Assembly (NCBI GenBank): GCA_963989385.1
Contig: OZ022511.1
Location: 8,060,001-8,124,000, forward strand
DNA length: 64,000 nt
Direction: 5' to 3'
From: Ctena decussata
Taxonomy: Eukaryota > Mollusca > Bivalvia > Lucinida > Lucinidae
Shown: piece after piece, positions 47,458 to 61,700 of the stretch
Layout of the letters: each line of letters starts with the position of its first letter
Numbering within the stretch: the stretch's first letter is position 1
Position numbers and translations under genes: made by a program
Notes under the pieces: generated by a model
Seen by the model: only the letters and a program-made list of their open reading frames with translations
The model's database searches: none
Told to the model about the DNA's origin: nothing

Positions 47458-47552
47458 TTCCCCCCCGTGACCCAGCATTTCCTTCATGCAGCAGACTTAT
47501 ACGATGCAAGTACGCAATATATATGAGTGGGAAGCTGGGTCACGGGGGGGAA
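47458..47552. repeat. Inverted repeat of 47.5 kb
   Basis: TCCCCCCCGTGACCCAGC and GCTGGGTCACGGGGGGGA are complementary arms around a ~55-bp spacer. Intergenic. Confidence 0.8.
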
Positions 47553-48532
47553 CGATACTCAATAAGTCAAAGAAGAATGGTCAACAGTAGCACTGTGATC
47601 TTCAAGGATTTTATTGTGTACCATGACCTTGAAATGAGGTCAAGGTCACATACATACAGTCAAAACTATCCAGTGTTGTCTGTTATGTAAGTAATGTAAG
47701 TCAAAAAAGGGTGAAATATATACAATAAATCATTATTTCAACGAACAGTTTGAGGATAATTTACAATTTATCTCAACAATAACGTCAACGTCAACGTATG
47801 TTTAACGTACTTTACATAGGCACAAACACTTGAAAATTCATTTTCCATGCAAGTTACAAGTTATAGTCATAAATGCAAAGCAAAAGTCAGTGATCCGTAT
47901 AACTTTTAAATCATGGGGAAAATTCACGCCTTAAGCATAGAAGTCCTTAGATTGATTCACTATTGAGTGTGTCAGAAAGTAACTATGGCCCTTTGAAGTT
48001 CTTAAGTGATGATTAATCCTGAAGATTGGATACAGATGCATTCAGTTAGATGTAAGTTACTACACAGTTGTCAGTCAGCACCTGTGTAGAAAGAGAACTA
48101 CATGTAACAGTGGTGTAAACTCTCTCCTGTCTTCAGAATGAACACTCTTGAGCATGGAGTAAAGCATTTAAATAGTATTATCCAGGTCCAGATTGTTGGA
48201 AACTATGCTGTCACTAGTTAATAAAACAGATGTTCAAATGCCTTGTTCACAGACACAAAGCCATTTTTTTTTTTTTTGCACAGAAAATTTATTCCATAAT
48301 TATCATCTAAATTTTTCCTTACTACCTGTAGTTTTGTTTATTTAACTTTATTATTTAGCTCTGCCTTTTTGTGGGTGAAGTTAAGCCATTTCCTTACAGT
48401 CCCTTTCAGTTGTATAGATAATAATGCCTTTCTTCCTATGTTGCAAGTGAGCAAATTGTACTTTTTGTATCTTGTATATATGTACCATATGTATAGCATA
48501 TTTAATTGCAATGTCATGGTAAGTCTGGCCTG

Positions 48533-48714
48533 GAGGTTATAAAACTTGAGTACATTCTCACTCAAGTTTTATAACCTCGGGGTTATAAAACTTGAGTACT
48601 TTCTCAAACTCAAAATAAAGCACACTGATTGGCCTCTTCCGAGCATGTGCTCGGAAGCAGCCAATCAGTGTGCTTTATTTTGAGTTTGAGAATGTACTCA
48701 AGTTTTATAACCTC
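48533..48714. mobile_element. Foldback MITE (GAGGTTATAAAACTTGAG type), copy 1
   Basis: Arms GAGGTTATAAAACTTGAGTA and TACTCAAGTTTTATAACCTC. The inner arms CAAAATAAAGCACACTGATT and its complement meet at GAGCATGTGCTC. The left tip is duplicated in inverted form. Related to 62750-62962. Confidence 0.85.
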
Positions 48715-49101
48715 AGGGCTAGGTTTACTAGAGGGGTAAGACCGCCTTCCCTGTCTGTGTTGCCAACTGAGCCATTTACCCTAAAATTGGCTGTCAGCTG
48801 ATACAATTGAAGGCAGTGTCAGTTTGGTCAGCTGTCATTAACGGTAGTATCATGCAGGGTTATTTCACAGTGTATAATATACACAAAAGTTCTGCAGAGA
48901 TGCTACTCTAACACCCCTGCAGAACTTTGTCCTCAAGTACAGGTGGACAGCATACATAATGAAATTGGTATTACCTGCATTGTGTGCTTGAAGCTTGTTT
49001 TTTGCTGAATGAAAATGGTTATAACAACAGAATGAGCCAGCTCTACACAATGAGAGATTACTCTTCCTAATAAAAGCAATTACCCGTAATATGCCTAAAT
49101 T

Positions 49102-49170
49102 TTGGGACACCTAAATGAACTACTTTTTCATTTGAAACAGATGGGAATTTGAATATTTTAGGTGTCCCAA
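49102..49170. repeat. ~70-bp hairpin micro-MITE, copy 3
   Basis: TTGGGACACCTAAATG..TTTTAGGTGTCCCAA; arms keep pairing at the ends but are diverged in the middle. Confidence 0.65.
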
Positions 49171-49468
49171 TACTTAAGCACATCATGGTAGCTTGTTTGT
49201 AAACATAAGGTAACTGTTCATAAACGTTGAAAATAAAGCTAGTTTTGAAAAAGGTTGGTTGTTAGTTAATACTCTCCTCACAAGGACTTTGTACGATTTA
49301 TTAAACAAGTTCTGAATCAAGTCAGACTATAAAGGTTTTTGGAGCAGAGAATTCCTGTAACTGTGTCATGCAACAGCTCTGACAAAATAGGGAGTTGATA
49401 ATGTAATGACTCATTAATCCATATTAACATTAATCCATGTTAATATCCTCATGGCTGATTTCATATAT

Positions 49469-49690
49469 GAGTCCTGACACGACAAAACCAACAAAGTGGC
49501 ATGTGCGCCCAGTGAAGACTCGGGTCAGCCTGGGCATTTGCCCAGTCTGATCAGAGTCTTTGCTGTGTGCTTAAAGGGTAGATGAGAGTTTAATCTAGCT
49601 CCATGCGCACAGCGAAGACTCTGATGCCAAGGTTGATCGGAGTCTTCTATGAGCAGCACCACTTTGTTTGTTTTGTCGTGGTGCGGCTCA
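49469..49690. mobile_element. Foldback MITE, copy 9 of 11
   Basis: Slightly shortened in the right arm. It is the only copy between the two genes, about 100 bp from the KHK stop. Confidence 0.8.
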
Positions 49691-49792
49691 TATTTCTTTT
49701 TATATTAATTCTTGGATAAGTTGTGATAAATAAAGGATGTTAATGTCAACCAATTCACAGCATAGTTTACAACTCTTACTAACTTCACTGGC

Positions 49793-52700
49793 TCATAACA
49801 GTTCTTGCATCCCTTTTAAATGCTGATATCCCATTGCACCACATTTAGCTCCTGCTACTCTACAGGCAAAAGTTATTGCCTCATGAACTGTCTTCCCCTC
49901 ACTTAGGGCTAAAATACTGGCGGCATTGAAAGTGTCCCCAGCCCCTATTGTATCCACAAGGGAGTCTGGGGGAAATGCCTTGGAAGTGACAACTGATGAT
50001 CCCTGGGTACGGCCTGCTGCTCCATCCTCACCCCATGCACAAACAATTGTAGCCCTGAAAGAACAAGACTTACTAATTATATACTATTAAGGCAACTCGG
50101 TAATTGTAAGTGGCAATATTATTTTCACAAATGTTCACAATGTGCATCACTGGAGAATTTAAAACAAGTAAGTATTTCATGAATAGATACCCGCTAAATA
50201 AAATCTAAATGAGTTAAGGTAGACGAATACTGAATAGAAATATTGGCGGGGCATTCAAACCATTATACCATCTAAATAACCCAAAGAGCTATAAAACATT
50301 TGGGTAAGAAAAAAACAATTTTCACCGTTTTGTTTTCCTACAAAAACAATATTTTGTATTTCTACATACTTTTTTTTACACATTTTCCATGAAAATTCAT
50401 ATCTCTACCACATGAATGCACTTTCATTTCAGCAAATCATATAATCTGTAATATAGGATATTTGAAACAAACTGATAACAAAAAATTGCAGTTTTCTTGT
50501 TAATAAGTATATTTTTACATTCTCTGAAAAAATGCAAGAAAATTGAATTTCATGAAAAACGTCATGAAAAATATCATCAATCGATGGGGCATGCTTATGC
50601 ATATTATTTTAGTAAAACTTACATCGTATGTTAAAGAATAAAACAAAAAAACAAACATTTCACCGTTTTGTTTCCTAGAAAAACAATGTTTAAGTTCAAA
50701 ATATCCCCAACACAGACTGCCCAAATTCTGCACCTGCTGCAAGCACAGCCGGTCCTTGCCCTATTATTTATTTTCCTGTTATTCGGTTCTACCACAGAGT
50801 AATGTCGACAAAAATGCGCAGATGGAATGGAAACTGTGAAGATCTTGATCATTCTGGTTCCTAGGGAACAGTCTGATCTCAGTTTCCACTGTTTGTACAG
50901 ACCTATGTGCCCGAAAACTTAGGATCTTTACGGTAGATATTGTAAGTGTATATTATAACTGTATATACTCCACAGTTAGTCGATTTGATGATGAACAATA
51001 ACTCTGTTTGTTTTTTAAACAAGCAAGAACAGAGTTCTTCCGGGATCGTCCACCTTAATATGAAAACTATCCAGACCTATGAAAGCTTTTCTGGAAAACA
51101 ATATTTCTAGTCATAGAAGATGTTGAAAAGTTTACAAGCATTTGCATCTATTGTTACTTTAACTATTTACATTTATCAGCAGTATATTTATGGTCTGATC
51201 AAATGTTCGCAAACAGTACCGACAAATGCACTTTTACTGTTTGTCCTTTACAATTCTTCATGACAACGCTACTCAGTCTCCCACAGCTCAAGCTCACACA
51301 AAATTTAACTTAAAAAATCAAGGAGTCTATCATACTCAGCACATTTGTACAATATCCAATTAATGCTATGCGTACCCTTCTTTACAACTTCCAACTGCAC
51401 CAGACACTGCACTCTCTTTACTGTCATATCCCTTCTCTCTAGCTACATCTTTGCTCATGAAGACATAATCTGCTTTCTCCATAAGGGGAGCTATAAAATG
51501 AGAGACCATCATTTACGAACTTACAATGTCATGATATTCAAGAAAGACAGAGCAACAATACGTCACTGAATTTTAAAGAAAACCAGTCTTAACCCTTAGA
51601 GTGGCAAAAGGCAGATGATGAAATTTACATTTGCAAAATTTGGAACAAATATTTCAAGCTTTATCATATTGAGAATTCAAAGACTAGAGAGCAAACAGGG
51701 TAGATCCAGATGAGGCAGCTGTTTTCAAAGCAACCATTTTTATTTTTGGTGCCTTAAAGGTTAAGATGTCTGGGTACACCAGAGCCCTAGATAAGAGGGA
51801 GTATTTGGTGATAATTATGGATAATATTTGTTAATTCTGGATAAAAACATATGTTGTGACCCCTCATCTGAGGATGAGGGGTCACAACATATTGTTTCAA
51901 TGAGAAATAAAGAAAATTATCCCTCAATTATCATCAAATACCCCTCTTATCTAGGGCTCTGGTACACTACCATATTTTTCTGCCATCTTAACAAAGGAAA
52001 ACAACTCTTGTAACTTCCTGCACTGCCTAACTGGCTGCTACAGCCCTTCCAAAATGAAGTTTACTTTCAATGGAAAGAATCTGCCCTATTTGGAAGGGTA
52101 ACAAAAATTTATACCACTTTGCCAGAAAAGGAAAACTTTAGCATAAAATATTTTGTAATTTTGTGCTACACTGCCATTTGAGGGTGGTATAAAATAATTA
52201 TACCATGATTTGTCCACCTGTACAGGAGATAATTCACTCGCTAAAGCTCGTGGATTATCTTCTCGTACAGGCAAACAAACCGGTATACTTATTTTACACC
52301 ATACAGGTTTGTCTGCCTGTACAGGAGATAATCCACTTGCTAAAGCTTGTGGATTATCTCCTCATACAGGCAGACAAACCATGGTATAACTTCTATACCA
52401 CCCTCATCAGTGACCAAGCATGTGTATCTATACACGTAAAGTTATTTAGAATCATGCCCAGAGCAGCTTGGGCAGTCTGGTCAAAGCATGCACAGTCTAC
52501 TCTTTAGAACCTATGAATTAAGATCAGTTCCCGCAAATTGAGTGCATGGCGGTCTTGACAGATGCAACAGCCATATGAGCCACGACGCGACAAAACCAAC
52601 AATGTGGTTGTGCGCCCAGTGCAGACTCGGATCAGCCTGGGCATCTGCCCAGTCTGATCAGAGTCTTTGCTGTCCGCATGGAGGTAGCTTAGGCCCTTAG

Positions 52701-55700
52701 CTACCCTTCAAGTGCTTAGCGAAGAGTCTGATCAGACAGGGCGGATGCCCAGGCTGATCTGAGTCTAGGCTGGTGCACAACCACTTTGTTGGTTTTCTGG
52801 TGTCGAGGCTCGTATATGTTATGACAGATTTATCTAGCCAAAACACAGACAAAATTTACATACGCAAAAAATTAAAAAAAAAAGTTTCATCCAAGCTATA
52901 TCATATTGAAAATTCAAAGACTAGAGGGCAAACTAGATTCAGGTTGGAAAGCTAATTATAAGATGACTCATCTCTACCTAAGCTTTTTACAAAGTCTTGG
53001 TGCCATAAGTAATTGAGCCGCGACACGACAAAACCAACAATGTGGTTGTGCGCCCAGGGAAGACTCAGATCAGCCTGGGCAGCTGTCAAGTTTGATCAGA
53101 CTCTGCATTAAGTGCTCAAAGGGTAGCTACGGGTCTAAACTAGCACCATGCAGACAGCAAAGACTCTGATCAGACTGGGCGGATGCCCAGGCTGATCTGA
53201 GTCTGCGCTTGGCGCACAACCACATTGTTGGTTTTGTCGTGTCGCGGCTCAATTGACAAATGCATCTAATAAACATACAACAAATAGTTATAACATAGTT
53301 TGAAATGAGAAACATAATATTTGTAATACAAGATTCAAGCTCTTAGTTACAAATTTTCGGCCCTCATAGGAGCACATACAGTGGTACAGAATGAGCAAAC
53401 AAACAAATTAAGGAAAGAATTCCAAATGACAGAATGTGAGCAAAATAAGAGATACAAGATAACAGCCCCGGATCCAAGGGGTGGGCTCTGGGGCTTGAGC
53501 CCCGCCACCTGGGCCTGGTTAGATTAAAATATATGTTGTGACATCTTATTAGAATCGCCTCGCTGAGGCAATTCTAATGAGATATCACAACCTATATTTT
53601 AAGGCAAAAAAGACAGCAAAATTCTCATCAAATTGGTCCCTAATTATGTCATATATTTTTAAGCCCAGCCCCTCCCCCCACCCCCACCCCCACCCCAGCC
53701 CCACCTGTACGTGGTGGTCTGGATCCGGGACTGAGATAATGTAATACTAGAAACTAAAACTATGAGGAAATGAATTACCAAGTTGTGGTCTATTTCTTTT
53801 CTCAAGTTCCAGTGAAATGGGTATAGCCTCAGACCTTTCCTTGCTGGTGTTGTGTGCAATTACCTTATCCACCATTCTGCCTATCTCTTCTCCATTTCTC
53901 CGCCCCTAGGTTAACAAATTAATCATCTCTATTCAGGTATTAGTTTTTCCTATCCTAGTATTCAATCTTCTTGAGTTATCTTTGAGAATTTATTTTCAGC
54001 GTTTTGATATCTTTTCTATATAAACCAGGATCAAATATCTGTAGATTCTTATTGACAATTAAGCCATATTTCACACTGTAATAAACTCTATCTCAAAAAC
54101 ATGCAAGTGAATATGTGACGCGTCATGACATTTTGGGTCCAAATGAGGTTTGACGTCATTCGAGAAAAACGCACTCGAAACGTCATGACGTGACGTAGGC
54201 CAAGTTAATTTACGTCGCACCTGTTTTAACGTCGTTGTGAAATACTTCTCGTATCTTCGTATTAACGAGTATCTAGATACAATAATTTGGGAAAACAAAC
54301 GCGTAGAAACTAAAATTATTTATTCATAAAGGGCATCAGACCAGATACATGGCAAAAAAATATGGAATGTGTTCTGGCGGGATCTGTATTTCACCACATT
54401 GGGTAGGCGGCAATCGAAAACGCTAATGCAGTCGACGAATGCGGATCAAAAACCATTAGAAACAGCGTTTTCGATTGCAAATTGGCGCCAATTTGCAATC
54501 AAAAGCGCTGTTTCTAACGGTTTTTGATCCACGTTAATCGATTGTTTCGGGCGTTCTCGATTGCCGCCTACCCGGTGTGTTCACGCTACATAAAATTTTA
54601 AAATTGCAGTTGCAGTTGTACCTACTTGAGTCTTTACAAGATTTATCTATCTACTTATCTTATCAGTCGGCTCGGCCTCTTTCTTTGAGATTCAAGAAAA
54701 CTGGTCCGTTTCTTTTTCTTTCTTTTTTGTGCTTAAGAATCAGGTAATTACAGAATGCTGGTAATATTAAAGTTTGACAAAGTTTTTTTTTATGTGTGAA
54801 AAATCATTTTCTCAATGCAGTCCGAAAAGTTTGTGGTCATCGGATAATGGCTTGCAATTTAACGTCCTTTTCAACAGTATTTCAGTCATAGCAAGGCGAT
54901 GGGAGGGTGATAATGAAAGACCGTGTGCAATGGAACCTCGTTTACGGGTGAAAAGATTTCCTGCTCCTGCGGGACTCAAACTCGGGACCGCTAGACAAGC
55001 AGGCGAACGTTAGCCTAATTATTCTACTGAGCTACTAGGGCTCCTGTGGCCATCGATCCTGAAACTTTGTGGTCATTAGGGCACCTCAGCTGATTTTTTT
55101 TAAATTTCTGTTCTACGTAACCTTGTGGTCTTTTATTCCCCAGCTTAGAAATTCCTGAGGACTGCTACTGAGAAAAATACACATTTTGCAGAGAAATACT
55201 GATCATACAATGGAAGAGCCTGATTTTTTTTCTTCCTTTCTTTCGTGCATTATTTCGTCAAGAAGTAGATTTAAGATGTATTTCTTACATTACCCTTTAT
55301 AGACAATTTATTATTCCCGATGAAACATTAATTTTTTTTTCTTCTTATCTTGGGACACCCTGAAGATTTGGACATCGCTATAAATACTTTTAAAGTGATT
55401 CTGTGGACAGAGTAGTCTTGTTTTGGTTTAGTTTTGCTTACACCCCAAATACAGTGTGTGTCTATATTCTTTCGGAAATATTTTATGTTAGTGCAGAAAC
55501 ATTAAGGCTTGTATGCAAAGTGCTGTACCAGGCATTGTCTCAAACTTCTGAATACCAAGTTCATGCTCCGTTCAATTATCTATATAATTTCTTTATGCTG
55601 CCGTCAAATATGCTGAAACTTTTACTTAAAATTTCAAGAATAATTGCATTTTAAGCTGACTTGAATGTATCCGGGGAAGCAACTCTGCATCATTTAGCCT

Positions 55701-58700
55701 CCTTCATAAATCTTAAAGAAAATAACTCGTGTGCAGGAAACTGTAAAAATAGCAATTCAAGATGGCTGGCTGATATAAGGTATATTGAAGGTGTATGGGC
55801 ACACATCCGTAAATTTATGCCACTTGGTCGCACCTGCTGCAGCAAGAAGCAATATAGGAGTTCACTTTTTCGTATGTCTGTCAGTTTTCCATTAGTTCGC
55901 ACGTCCTCAATTAGGCCCTACTTCTACTCTAACCTTATTTCCATTATTCTAAAAATATGAAAACCTGCAATCACCAAGCTTGGTTATACTGATTTCTTCA
56001 TTATTAAAACTCTTCTGATTTGGTAAAATTTTACATTCAAAATTACTTTATCTCTGGCGCCTAAGACTGTTACACCTGCAATTTAACAAACCTGGCATAA
56101 GGTTTCTTTTTAGAATTTACAGGGATGACTACTCTTGACTTATACTTCACACTCTGATGACTTTATAAAATTCTGTGTCGACCTTAGCATTTAAGTCCAT
56201 TTCTCATGCCTATTATCATTTCTTCTAATGTCCTTCTGGATGCTGCTATTATTTGTACATTTACCCTTGACTTATATTCTATGCTATGCTGGCTTAGATA
56301 CATTTGAAACCAACTTTGCATCCTCAGTTGCATAGCCTCTACCTGTTATCAGCTACCGTTGTTACAACCATCAGACACAGCATAAATATTTTTTTCTCCG
56401 GCTTGTCATCTGAATCATTGGACTACTGAGTACACTCAAAGCTCATGTTGGTTGGTTGATTTGATGCTTAACGTCCACGGTAAACAACTAAGGTCATGTC
56501 GGGACGGTCAGTTAACCTAACCACACTATTCCTGGGCAGGCTTAGACCTCCTAAGCGGTTAACCAGTACTAAGTGCACATACTTTCGCCAGTAACTGACA
56601 ACTGCTCTTCTTGAATCAGCGGAAGACGAAACGAAAGTATGTGGCCAGACCGGGATTCGAACCCAGGACCTCTGACTTACGAGTCAGGTGCCCTACCGAT
56701 TGCGCTACCCGGCCCGGCAATCAAAGCTCATGTACTCACACATTGTTGACTGTGGAATTTTACATCCAGAATTGCATCCTTCCTAGCTTGTAAAAGCCAA
56801 TTTGCTCCAATGTTCTAAATAGTCATTAAATCAGCCATGCAGTTTCTTATAACTATGACCCTTATTAACGATGGACGCGAAATGCAGGTACATGTACCAA
56901 CTAACATTCTGTGGAATTCTTACTTTCAACGAGAAACAGCGTTTTGATTTCCTGGTGCTTCCAGACTCTTCCACAATGGGTCCACACTGAATAGAAAAAA
57001 TGATGTCTTGGCGCAGCAAATTCTCTCCTTTAAAGACTTGGCCTCAGTTGAAAGGAGAGACAAAACTGAAAGTAGTAGAGATGCTTCCCCTAGAGATGCA
57101 CCCATCTAGATTAAAAATTTGATACAGTTTGGTGACTGTGAACGATTTGTTTTGGTTAGAAAGAAAATGGTTGCCTTATTGTTTTTAAGTTCCGGCTCTG
57201 ACAATAAATGTGTAGAATTGTCATAAAAACGCTGCTACAAGTTTCTGAGAAGAGAGACCGCGCATCCAATGCATGTTTGTACTTTTTAATACTGAACAGC
57301 CCTTTCAAATGCCCACAAGTTCATTTTGTTTTACAGGATAACTATACCCGAGCGTTGTTTATTTAAGAAAATATGCTGCGGACTTGGAAAAAAGTATTGG
57401 TGCCTTTAAAACTTAAGATGACATTTTTTCAACTGTGCAAAGATTTATCAGGAATCATTTCCAGGGACTCGATGCTCAAGGACAATGGTATATTTATGGA
57501 GAGGCTGCTTCATACTGCTCAGACGCAGAAGTGTGCCTAAGCCCAGCTGCCCAAAACCAAATATGAAGGCGGAACCTAAACACTTCAGGATTATTTCGTT
57601 TGCATTTAACAATAGAAAGTTTTCACATTCCGAAAGTTTAAAAATTGCAAATCAAAAAGTGAAAAATAAATCTATGCCCAGATTTACTTAAGAAATAAGC
57701 TAAGCCAACATGTTGCTTGTTGGCATGTAACGATGATGTCGGTTGCCATGGAAACATTTTTTTTTTCTGATTTCAGTTGCTGGATAATTACAGTATTTTA
57801 TCTAATTCTTATTATTTCTGCAGAACTTTTGAAAGCATAAGGCATCTAAGTCAAAGACCGCTTGAATATGTTCGTTTTGAAACTTGAAAATCTCAATTTT
57901 GGGTCAGTGTGACAAGAGTCAAATTTCTCAGAAACCGCCCACTATACTGAGTTGAAATTTCATATATGCACTCCAGCATTATCAAGCTATCAGAAAATGG
58001 TGATATCTCATTTTCGCCCATGGGCCTCATTTGGACCCAAAATCTCATGGTCGGTCACATATATGTTTATACCGAAGGGTTACCTACCGGTATCTGTAAA
58101 TTTTCTGACCAACACAAAAACTTAAACCTTGGGAAATATAAGCACTAAATAAGCTGTAAAAGGCTTCAACAATATAATCAGGCCAAGCAAGAAAAAAAGT
58201 GCTCAGTTTGTATAATTGTACATCAAGCATTTTCTTACCTCAAAATGAATCCATTTGTAATTATTCAAGTCCACTTTGTCAAAATCTTCAAAAGACACTT
58301 CTTTATAATGACTGAAAAAGCAATTCAGTAGATTAAAACATTCAGCTCCAATAAAACTGACCGTTCAGATTTAGAAGTTGTTCACTCCCTGGCAAGGATA
58401 TTGAGTTTAGTACAACATCCTAGATTGATGTGTTTTGCTCACTACCTGTCGATGACTGTTTTCAGCTGCCGAAGGCTCACAAGATGAGCTTATAGTATAA
58501 GCTTGGTCCGTCTTCCGTTCACGCTTTTAAGCATTAACATCTGCTAAAGTAGGTGGCCAATCTTGATCAAATTTTATATGTAGCTTTGTTGGGGTGGGGG
58601 ATTGATTGCATATAGTTTTGTGACAGATTGGTTTAAAACTGGTTACCATGGCAACAAAAAGGTCCCGTAGACTTATAATGGGGAAAATGTTTCCGGGCGA

Positions 58701-61700
58701 TAGCACCTTCAGTTTTGATCGCAACTTCTTCAAACTTGCAGGTATCAAGAACAGCCATAAAATATCGAATCAGTTTGAATTTATGCCATGCTGGATGATT
58801 CTTTTCAGAGTTACTTGCCCTTGAGCGATAAAATATGGTCAAATCTTAGGAAAATCTTGTGTACACTCTAGAGGGCACTGTTTTGATCTAATCTTCATGA
58901 AACTTTGTCAGAATGTTTATCTCTATAAAATCTTGGGCAAGTTTAAAAGTAGGTCATGTCAGATCAAAAACTAGGTTACTAGGTAACATCTAAGAAAACC
59001 TTGTGTACTCTCTAGAGGGCACAGTTTTGATCCATTATACATGAATCTTTGTCAGAATGCTTATCACTATGAAATTTAGGAAAATTTTGATACTATGCCA
59101 TGTTGGGTCAGAAAGTAGGTCACTAGGACCTAGGTAAAATTTTAGAAAAAACCTTGTGTAGCTCTAGAGAGCACAGGTTTGATCCAATCTTCATGAAACT
59201 TTGTCAATGTTTACCTCTATGACATCTAGGATAATTTTAAAACTGGGTCATGCTTGGCCAAAAAATAGGTCACTAGGTCAGATCTTAGAAAAACCTTGTG
59301 TACATCCTAGAGGGCACAGTTTTGATGATCTAATCTTCATGAAACTTTGTCAGAACCTTTCTATGAAATTTAGGAGGAGATGGTTACTGGGTCATGTCAG
59401 GTCAGAAACTAGGTCACTAAGACAAATATTTGCGAAACCTTGTGTACACTCTTGAAGGCTAAGTTTTAATCCAATCTTCATGAAACTTTGTCAGAATGTT
59501 TATCTCTATGAAATGTAGGACTAAATGTCTATCTCTATGAAATGTAGGATGAGATGGAAACTGTGTCATGTCGACTCTGAAAGTAGGTCAGTATGTCAAA
59601 TCTTTGAAAAACCTTGTGTACACTCCAGAAAGCAAAGAGAAGTGACAAAATGTGTCTGTTGACAGTTCGATCTCAGGTGAGCTACAGGACCATTGGTCCT
59701 CTTGTTATACATCTTCAAAAAATATATTGCAGAAGGTAAAAGAGTCATGGTGCCTTTATATATATAAGAATTTTCATCATTTATTCAGCAGCATCAACGT
59801 CAACGACCTCGAAATTTTTTCGATCTTACATAAATGTCTTGCTTGCTGGGTTAAGTCCTCCATCTTCTATCATGGCTTTGGACTGGATAAGTCTTCCTAG
59901 CTCCAGAAGCATGGAACTTTCATTTTGACTGCAGTTGTAGCTATACTTGTAGTCATAAAACCAGAGTTGTCCATAGTCACATGGAGAAGTAATCTTGTAT
60001 AAGTCTTCAACATATAAGTGTTTTGCATAAAAAGTGTTATAAAATTATATACTGAACTGAAAAGGTCTATGAAAAGAGCGACTTCGGTTGATATTATTAA
60101 GATGTATGGGTATACCTCAATATCTTTCAAAGGGACACAACTTCTGTTTAAACTTCCTTTGTTTTTCCTGAACATCTAAACCCTGTCAAAAAAGGAGTCT
60201 TTGCTTTAAGAGTAAACCCCATTTTGGAAGGGCTACGTCTTCATTGGAAGCAAACAGAAAGTCAGGGAAGTGTTCGCCTTTGTAAAATAGTATTGAAAGA
60301 CTAAATAATGGTAAAAAGGGCACTCTTTGGTGGGGTGTACAGATATGCCTTCATGGCAACCATGAAGGCATAGGCACTCTTTAGTGGGGTGTATAGATAT
60401 GCCTTCATGGCAACCATGAAGGCATAGGCACTCTTTAGTGGGGTGTATAGATATGCCTTCATGGCAACCCTGAAGGCATAGGCACTCTTTGGTGGGGTGT
60501 ATAGATATGCCTTCATGGCAACCATGAAGGCATAGGCACTCTTTAGTGGGGTGTATAGATATGCCTTCATGGCAACCATGAAGGCATAGGCACTCTTCAG
60601 TGGGGTGTATAGATATGCCTTCATGGCAACCATGAAGGCATAGGCACTCTTTGGTGGGGTGTATAGATATGCCTTCATGGCAACCATGAAGGCATAGGCA
60701 CTCTTTAGTGGGGTGTATAGATATGCCATGAAGGCATAGGCCCTCTTTGGTGGGGTGCATAGGGCAATGAAGGCATAGACACTCTTTGGTGGGGTGTATA
60801 GATATGCCTTCATGGCAACCATGAAGGCATATCTATACAACCCACCAAAAAGTGCCCTTTTTACCATTATTTAGTCTTTCAATATCATTTTCAATTTTAG
60901 ACTGATATTTTACTTGGTTTACTAGAATTTTAAATTGACCTGACTTGAGAGCAGCTAAGATAGTTCTGGACCCCGTCTCCTTACTAATGATGATCACAGC
61001 AACAGGGCACCTGTATGGCTCACCATACAATGGGCAGTTCTCACACTTGATGCCAAAAGTTTTAAAGTCAGTCTGGAAAAATCTGAAAGCATACAAATAG
61101 AAGTTAGAGTGGACAGACGGGGACTTAATGGGTTTGGTAGAATATATTTGCTAAATTAAAGCTCATTTCCCACGGATCATGTGACCTTGAAAATTAAAGC
61201 CAAAACCATCCCTTTTTGCATGTCCCATTGATATATCTGTGTAAGTCTAGTTTTGAAAAAAATTCATTGATGCCAGTTACATAGTGTAGACAAGCTGTTA
61301 CACACACGCCAACACCAATGGTATCTGCACCAAATAGAATATGTTTCCCTCTTCCTGCCCGAATCTCACCTTTGGTATGGGGACATGATATATAAATATT
61401 AAAAAAGAACAAAGATAATATCATAACCTGAATGGAATCAGCAAGTTCCATAAAAGCAATATCTGCAAAAAATGAATTCATGTTGGGCTTGTATACTTTT
61501 AAAAGTAATAAGAAACTAAAGAACTTGAAAAAAAGAAAGCCAATATGGTCAGTTCTGCTCAATCCACCTTCCTGAGCAGAAAAAAAATTACAGGACAGTA
61601 ACAACAGAGAATTTTTTTGAGAATGAATAACAGGTTTGAGAAAATCACACTTTCCCATTGTAAGAATTTCAGGTAGCATCTCACTAATTACAATTCGAGA

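Noticed and set aside
56831..57019. Candidate KHK exon (CGPIVEESGSTRKSKRC frame)
   Set aside because: It has AG/GT-like borders, but the encoded sequence does not match KHK. The exon at 53905-53779 fills the position with correct phase and sequence.
60233..60867. Reverse-strand ORFs of 175 and 188 residues
   Set aside because: They arise from a 54-bp tandem repeat whose length is a multiple of three; neither frame has a domain, and both overlap the same repeat in different frames.
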